Of a stretch of 64,000 nt of DNA, positions 57,984 to 64,000 are shown one piece after another (position 1 is the stretch's first letter; every line of letters begins with the position of its first letter). The DNA comes from Gnetum montanum. Taxonomy: Eukaryota; Streptophyta; Gnetopsida; Gnetales; Gnetaceae. The notes under the pieces were generated by a model. The model was given only the letters and a program-made list of their open reading frames with translations, ran no database searches and was not told the DNA's origin. The position numbers and the translations under genes were made by a program. The DNA lies in the NCBI GenBank assembly GCA_015680685.1, contig MNCI01007937.1, positions 1,441,339-1,505,338 on the forward strand. Reading direction: 5' to 3'.

Positions 57984-59133
57984 ATCTTGCTTAGCCTCCC
58001 TTCCTACCTCTGGTTGGAGACCCTACACTTGCAGTTAATCTAGCACATAATCCTAAAGCCACCCTTCTCCAAACTTACTGATCAACCTCATGGACAACAT
58101 TGTTCCCCTAGTTCTCTTGCCTTGGCATGACCCTCGTTCCTTCCAACCTCACCTCCATGTCCTAGAAGCCCTACATTATCACCCTACCCTACATCCCATA
58201 CCATAATTGCTAATGATCCACTTGTGAAACATTAATGTCCCACCACACATGTTACCCCCTTTTGGGTCTATGATAGTACCAATAGTTCATTTAGGTCGTA
58301 TTGATACTCCCTACCCATTGATGCTCTTCCCAATATTTTTTTTCTTGCAAACCAACATGGTATGGCCATGTGCCTCAATGATGTCCCTACCTAACAATGC
58401 TACCATGAGCTTCAACTTGCAAACCTCAAGACCTTCTACTAGATTTCCATCTCCTAGGGTTCTGCCAATGAACATTAATTTCTCATGCATGTTTACCATT
58501 GCATAAGACATGCATGCAAGTTTTGTTTTTCCAAGTCAACATCAATCATCATGTCTGATTCTAATCCCTCTTTGTGCCTATTTAGATTTCCTCCTTTACT
58601 TCTAACTCATCAAATGTAACTAGCTTAGGTTGCAAGGTCCACAAATTAGTCTTAGTTTTACTATGGTTAATTTTGTTTTTGTAATGCTTGGACCTATGGT
58701 CCCTTTTTAACCTTTTGCTAATATATATATTCTTTTGAATGTTTTCTTGAAAAAAAATGCTCAGGTTAGAATAATGCACTTTTATAAAGTTGAGAAAAAT
58801 AAACAAAAAGGTAAATCTTGTTTATTATTTGTGACTTGTGCTTTCTTTTATCGTTAGTAAGGGTATTCTCTTTCTTTAAAACAAACCTTTAGTAAGAAGT
58901 GAAAACCCATCAATGCACTTCTAAACAACAGCAAGGTCTAATCCTTTTCTTATCCTATAAGGAATACTTTTTAAGATTAGTTGTTAGGATGAAAATCTAA
59001 AAAGGCATTCCCAAAGCTATTGGGCTATTTCTTTAGACTTTTTCTTCTATTTTGATGATTTGATACACTTTGAATTTTTTTTAATTATTATTTATTTTTA
59101 AGGATTTGATAACCTTCCTAATAGAAAGATACA
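57984..59133. other. ~1.15-kb segment splitting the LINE fragment
   Basis: Normally fewer than about 35 residues separate RWFGHV from RPK-TW, so most of this is extra. It includes a C-rich left half with two overlapping opposite open frames (58249-58506 plus, 58311-58511 minus) and an A/T-rich right half with 58582-58806 open on the minus strand. I recognise none of them. No inverted ends or duplication found by eye. Confidence 0.5.
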
Positions 59134-59285
59134 CCAAAGCATACTTGGCTTGGTATCATAAAGAAAATTATCCAAAATTTTGATATTAATTGCTATTTGG
59201 CTCTTAAAAGAAGTGAATGACATAAAAGTACTCATGTAGCTAACCCCATGTAGTTAGGATAGGGCTAGGATGATTATGACAAAAA
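59134..59285 (+). pseudogene. RTE-type LINE ORF2 C-terminus, part 2, with 3' tail
   Basis: Reads PKHTWLGIIKKIIQNFDINC, then LALKRSE, a stop for Trp, HKSTHVANPM and stop. This matches the plant RTE end RPK-TW, ...RNEWR--IHVADPT. The tail catgtagctaaccccatgtagttaggatagggct is the usual 3' end of these LINEs. Confidence 0.82.
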
Positions 59286-59605
59286 TAGGTACATGACTCA
59301 AATATCCAAAAAGTGCACAACTTTTCTATTTTACAAAAATGCAAAATATACAATAAAAATTTTTCAAGGCCATATTCCATCTTGTACAAGATTGATTCAT
59401 CTTTATCCCATATTCCTCTTTGAATGTTTTCTTGACTACTCTAGGTTCTCTACATTGAAATGTAGGAAGAGTTAGAAATCCTTAAATAAGAAAGTTTATT
59501 TTATTTTCTTATTCATGAAGCATAAAAGTTTTGGCCAAAAGTCTTAAGATAGAGGCTAGACAAAGGTTTCCAATTAAATATTCAAAAATGTTTTGAAGTT
59601 TAGAA
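59286..59605. other. A/T-rich stretch, nothing recognised
   Basis: A 60-codon frame at 59293-59475 has no known similarity. No repeat end or RNA gene seen. Confidence 0.5.
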
Positions 59606-59917
59606 ATGCCATAAATTTTCCAAAAAATCCAAAAATCTAAATATTTTATATTTTACTAGGAATCTTTGAAGGCTAGGTCTTGGTTTTCCTCATTACTAAA
59701 GAAATATATTGACAAGTCTTGGAATAATCTCAATACTAACATTGAATTATCCTATTAATTATTTAATATCCAAAGATGTCATAAATTTTCCAATAAAAAT
59801 CCAAAGAATATATATTTTATCCAGGCATATATGAAGGATAGGTCTTGGTTACCCTCACTACCAAAGGAACATACCAACATGTCTTGGAATAGCCTCACTA
59901 CTAACATCAAATTATCC
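59606..59917. repeat. Diverged tandem duplication, two ~145-base copies
   Basis: 59606-59753 and 59776-59917 share atg(c/t)cataaattttcc, aggtcttggtt and cttggaata plus the order between them, with period 170. By eye the copies differ at roughly a fifth of positions. Confidence 0.75.
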
Positions 59918-60217
59918 TTGTGACCCCAAATGAGCCACTCATGGTTAGGTCTTAGTAATAGCCTCCCTATTAGCATCCTTAACGATGGAGGCACACATAT
60001 TATCAAAAGAATAGGTCTCAACTATGTCTCATCACACAAAAAAAACTCAACTACTCAGTGCCATGGTCTCAACTAGTTTCCAAGCTTCACATGAACTTAT
60101 GAATCAAAATCCAAGGAAGAAAATCCATCCAAACCCCTTGTTCCTATGGGGTGGGTTCCACTAAGAAACACTCCACTACTACATGCCGATAGAAGCATCT
60201 AAAAGATTCATGGCTCT
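59918..60217. other. Flank of element 3, nothing recognised
   Basis: No coding or repeat similarity noted, apart from being the target side of the LTR at 60218. Confidence 0.5.
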
Positions 60218-60982
60218 GGATGAGTGGCAAGGTACCCCTACACTCAACCATACAAATACGAGCGTCTCATGCGCGATCCGGTCGAACTCCAAGGACTAAG
60301 TGCTTACGTGCCTTAAATGAACACTTAAGGTTAATCAATCACTATCTTCCCAAACTTACTTATATTGTCACAGTTGTATGGTTAAGTAATCTTAAGGTAT
60401 ATGATTTTTATATCTTTTATCTTTTTAATGTCTTATGCTAATAGGGGAATGTGAAGAGAACTAAGTGACTAACTTTCATTAACTATTAACTAACTAAGTT
60501 CTAATTGTCCTAGCACCAGTATCCATTCTCACTTGCCGCACACACCCTAAACCAGTGCAACGCTGCTGGGATTACCAAACGCTACTCGTTACTGGGTTAC
60601 CAAGTGTTACACACATGCTCGAAGTGGTCGTACTGAATGCACTTAACTAAGAGAGTCAAGGGTTGAGAGAGATTTAATTATCTAGGAAAGCATTTAAAAA
60701 TTTAACAATAATTAATTCCTATTTAACTTAGTTCACATGCTGCAAGGTTTATCAGAAAGTTCATCTTTATTGTCGTACACAAATGTGTGCTCCGATACAA
60801 TTTGCTTGAATAAAGATCCATTCACTTTAAGACTTCTACTGCAGGCACATGGAAATTATTCTAACTCTAGAATGGTAAAACTACTATAGTTTGGCTAAGG
60901 GTCTAAGTCTAAGTGCCTAAAATAGGGAAAACCACCTCTTATTTATAGACATTGCGGCGAGCCGCGATATCACGGCTTATCA
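60218..60982 (-). repeat. LTR-A, 3' LTR of element 3 (765 bp)
   Basis: Plus-strand start GGATGAGTGG (family TGATGAG with one change), end CTTATCA, followed by the reversed polypurine tract. TATA box on the minus strand at about 60945. The U3 is the shortest in the window, with only one gatatc module left next to ggctcgccgcaa. Confidence 0.88.
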
Positions 60983-60993
60983 TACCCCCATGA
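60983..60993 (-). promoter_or_regulatory. Polypurine tract, element 3
   Basis: On the minus strand gtcatgggggta directly precedes the LTR start, identical to that of element 1. Confidence 0.85.
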
Positions 60994-61184
60994 CTGAATG
61001 AAAATTTATCCTCAAGTTCCTTACAAAATATTGGGAAGGTATGGGATTATTGACTTGAATGACACTAATGATGAATGGGGTGACATGTGAATAGATCATC
61101 ATTACAACACATCATAATATTAGTGTTCATGACAACAAGAGTGAACACTATACACATTTGACATCAAGCCTTATTTGGCAACTC

Positions 61185-61216
<32 letters not shown>

Positions 61217-62920
61217 AAAGAAGAAGTCTATTGCTGCCAATGCCAAGATTGTGCCTTTGTTATCCATCCATAACCATGCTATTAATCTTGTTCCTTGCAT
61301 AACTGCTCCAGCACTAGTCCATTCCAAGTGTTTCCTCTAGATCCAATCCATTGGTGTATGATTGCCATCTGCACACACAACACAATGTTATATTAGCAAG
61401 GGTAAATGAATCACAATGCAGTTGATTCCTTACCTCAGTTTAAGGTCCATTGGCTGAGTTGTGATATGGTTAATGTAGATTTTGGAGATCTAATACTGGT
61501 GACTACTCGAGGTGTAGGGGTTAAGAGAAAATCGAAAAAATTGAACCAAGACCCCCATGACTGAGAGCGAACCTCCGGTAGTGAGAGAATGGAAAAAGAT
61601 AAGGAATAAGAAACATGGAGAAAAAGAAACAATGGCAACACCGATAAAAATGGATGTTAAGGATGGAAATGAATAAAATAAAAGTTGATTGCAGAAATGT
61701 TTAAGGAAAAGAAATTAATTGAGGCACCAAATAGGAATGCCAGTGGGTCCTCCCCAAAGCAGGCTCATGCCCTTAATACCCTAACACTTCCACATTCAAG
61801 AGTTCATAGGCTCTGGAAATGCTATTTGGAAACAAGAGTTAAAGTCTTAAGCACAAGATTTTACCAAAAAGAAAACAATGCATCAACCAAAATATAGACT
61901 ATTGTTACAATCGGCAATGAGGTGAAAAATGGAGAAAGAAGGATGGAAATAAGAGAATGGAATGGAGTCTCAAGAACAAGGTGGTGTACAACCCCTTGTA
62001 TATTAATGGTTAATGTGACTTAGTAGATCTCATTCCAAATCCAACCTCAAACAATCCACATCCAGTGACTTCGCATTAATACATGTGGCCAATCCATCCA
62101 CTTGAAATAACAAGAATGCTTCTGCCAAAAATTCACCACCATTTCGAGGAAACGAGAAAGGAGAAAGTAGGAAGCAAGAAAGGGCCTTAGGTAGAGGGAA
62201 CATGTTTATTTAGTTCCATAACTAGTGCTTGTAGCCTAGATGATTATTTCGTCTAAGGGGTGTGCTTTGAATTTTCACTTCTTCTTCTTCTTCTTTTTTG
62301 CGTGAGAACCACACCATGCAAAGACTTATTATTTTTATTAGCTCAGCTTCCTGATAATGGAGAAGGGTCAGAATAGTAAGGAAAACTCAATAAGAAAACA
62401 TCCAAGCACCCAAGAGAATGGCTAGCACAAACACATCAAATCCCCTTTAAGTCACACCCTTTTTAATCCTTGAGTCCTTCCTTAGTTCGAGAAATGCCCA
62501 GTCACCAATTCGTTGATAGTTCTTATTATTGAAAGAAAGGGACTGTACAGTTCCAAGCCAAGAGAGACCATAGAAATTCATGGATGCATGGATGACGTGG
62601 ACTCATTGCCTGTTATATCAAAAGAACCATACCTTAGTATCAACATTATAACTCAAAGGTAAAAACTAAACACTAGCAATCAATGGAATACAATTCATAC
62701 CATCATCAGGAGCACTTATTAGGTTACAAACCTAACAAAATAAATAAGCACACAAATAAACGAAAAGGTGTGAACAATGTTGCAAAACAAAAACAAGAAA
62801 AGTTAAAGAAATTTATAAAACAAAAATGTGTAAAACAAAAAAAAACTTAAAAAGGAACTGAGGGCCTTGATTGATCAGCATAGGTGGCCATCTCCCCCAT
62901 GACTAAGTTGGAAGGGGGAG
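60994..62920 (-). other. 3' non-coding region, element 3
   Basis: Reads like 5150-7050 of element 1 in reverse. It includes the GA microsatellite at 61184-61216 (CT in element sense) next to gccaaataaggcttg, the ggtcctcccc...ctcatgccc tag (61747-61772) and the T-rich stretch. At 62888-62907 it has, on the minus strand, cttagtcatgggggagatgg, the purine motif that follows integrase. No ORF3. The open frame at 61685-61897 has no recognised similarity. Confidence 0.7.
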
Positions 62921-63139
62921 ATCTAAATGAGTGAGGTCGTCCTTTCTCCGATGTGTTATGTGCATTAACTATTCTAGATTCATGGTAAGGTTTAGTCTGT
63001 TGCACATTGACTAGTAATCTTTTATCGGAGTGCTTGTTTGAAGTTTTTAGGAATTTCTAGCTTTCCTCTATTGATGTTTTCAGGTTAAGGGTTGGAAGTT
63101 GGTGACACTCTTGCTCCAGTGCATCTATGCTTTCGATGT

Positions 63140-63740
63140 GGATGCAAGTTGTTCCCCCAATTAGTTCCATGCATGTTGGTGAGTTGCTCTCTTAATCAGC
63201 TATCAACCACTAGGTGTCTTCTTGTTGTGTGGTTGCTACATACAGACACTTGTGTATGTTAATTTCTTGGGCACACTGGTTGCATGCAGGCAATGTTGAA
63301 CATTCCTATATGCAATCACACCTTGTATCAGTGTATGTGATGCATGGAACTTTCTTCCTCTCGATCTTCCCAAAAGTGTTTTCCTTAGATATTTTTAGGG
63401 AAAGATTGCGGATTCCTAGGCATGTGTTTATGGTACTTAGCCATGCCCTTCCCATTATTATTGGGAAGTCCCCTTTGTCATTGTTTACTTGTATCACTAG
63501 GAAATTAGCTAGGTATGACCACCCACACACAATGGTAACGATGTCCTCCACTAGTCCCAAGGGAACAGTGATGGACTGGTCAGCCAGCTCTAAGCGAATA
63601 TTGCTTTTCTTTAGTGGAGGCAAGTTCTAGGCTTTATACATCTCTCGTGATATTAAGTTGACTCCGGAACCTAAGTCCAGAAGAGCTTTACATGGTTCAT
63701 TCCCAGCAACTTGGAGATAGATTAAAGGACTTCCAAGATT
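63140..63740 (-). pseudogene. Protease remnant, element 3 (active-site motif intact)
   Basis: On the minus strand: EPCKALLDLGSGVNLISREM with the catalytic Asp and Gly present, one stop after MYKA, then 63623-63306 open (105 codons) through SITVPLGLVEDIVTIVCGWS, FPIIMGRAWLSTI and the tail YTDTRCDC. The best-kept protease of the family in this window. The linker to RT runs on to about 63050 and is then cut by the deletion. Confidence 0.85.
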
Positions 63741-64000
63741 AGAGAATTTCCTGGGAAGGTGGCCCTCCTTAATTCAATCAATGATGACATGTGTTAACAT
63801 AACCCTATGCATTGAGCTCTGTTTTTGGTTTGAAGGGAGCTCTGAAGCCTTATTTGATGGAGAAGCGCTTAGAGGCTCAACTGCTTATGGTTGTGAGAGC
63901 TTGGTTGGACTATTGGTTCTAAAGAAAGGTCTTCTCTTTGTATGGTTGTTAGAATGAGTAGCAAGTTGAAGGTTCACAACTCTCGTAGCATTGTGTTGAT
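63741..64000 (-). pseudogene. gag: gag C-terminal tail, element 3
   Basis: Ser/Pro/Asn-rich stretch (RRPFFRTNSPTKLSQP) corresponding to 1540-1700 of element 1 (KKIPFFRTNSPTKPLQSQ). Continues beyond the window. Confidence 0.7.

Larger units (their letters stand above)
60218..64000 (-). mobile_element. Element 3: LTR-A family, internally deleted, 5' part outside the window
   Basis: On the minus strand: gag end and protease (64000-63300), a linker (to about 63050), then directly the last residues of integrase, the 3' non-coding region, polypurine tract and LTR. RT, RNase H and most of integrase are gone, about 2.5 kb by comparison with element 1. The 5' half lies right of the window. The non-coding region is closest to element 1's and contains no ORF3. 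Confidence 0.8.

Noticed and set aside
58249-58511. Host gene candidate
   Set aside because: Two opposite overlapping open frames without known domain, intron signals or homologue that I recognise; kept only as unassigned.

Overview
The window looks like nuclear DNA from a land plant with a large, repeat-rich genome. Nearly everything that can be identified is decayed transposable element: Ty3/gypsy retrotransposons of the Athila/Tat type with primer sites complementary to plant tRNA-Asp, a Copia gag remnant and an RTE-type LINE tail. I see no intact host gene, rRNA, tRNA gene or CRISPR. The species cannot be read from the sequence; a gymnosperm or another very large genome is a guess.

The main structure is a nested stack. 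The outermost element, here called D (Tat/Ogre-like, gag-protease only), runs from before the window to about 55 kb. Its 5' LTR (part at 7884-8334) is split by element 1 (1-7883). Element 2 (8335-31263) sits just upstream of D's gag start. Element I (13875-28078, minus strand) sits inside element 2, and a solo LTR (22257-23067) sits inside I's reverse transcriptase. D's gag is broken three more times: by element C (about 32065-42593, itself carrying a solo LTR at 33188-34023), by a 2.2-kb solo LTR of another family (LTR-B, 43427-45632) and by a solo LTR at 45861-46744. D's protease is at 47.6-48.25 kb. About 5.5 kb of non-coding tandem repeats follow, then a 3' LTR near 53.8-54.96 kb. Three solo insertions have perfect 5-bp target duplications (ACTAC, ATAGA, CAACA).

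Elements 1, 2, I and 3 share one LTR family (LTR-A; TGATGA...TCATCA, 0.77-0.95 kb, ten copies or fragments here). Elements I and 2 carry a third open reading frame between pol and the 3' LTR, in the env position. It has a region resembling the putative plant transposon protein domain, followed by a long coiled coil. In both, this ORF is preceded by a segment that resembles the U3 promoter of that element's own LTR. Element 1 lacks this ORF; the visible 3' part of element 3 also lacks it. Element 2 has lost all of pol, and element 3 has lost RT, RNase H and most of integrase.

From 55 kb to the right end the window holds a truncated LTR-A, a Copia gag (minus), an RTE LINE C-terminus split by about 1.15 kb, a 0.15-kb tandem duplication and the 3' half of element 3 (minus). 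Every coding region has stops or frameshifts, many of them Trp-to-stop or Asp-to-Asn changes, as expected from cytosine deamination in silenced DNA.
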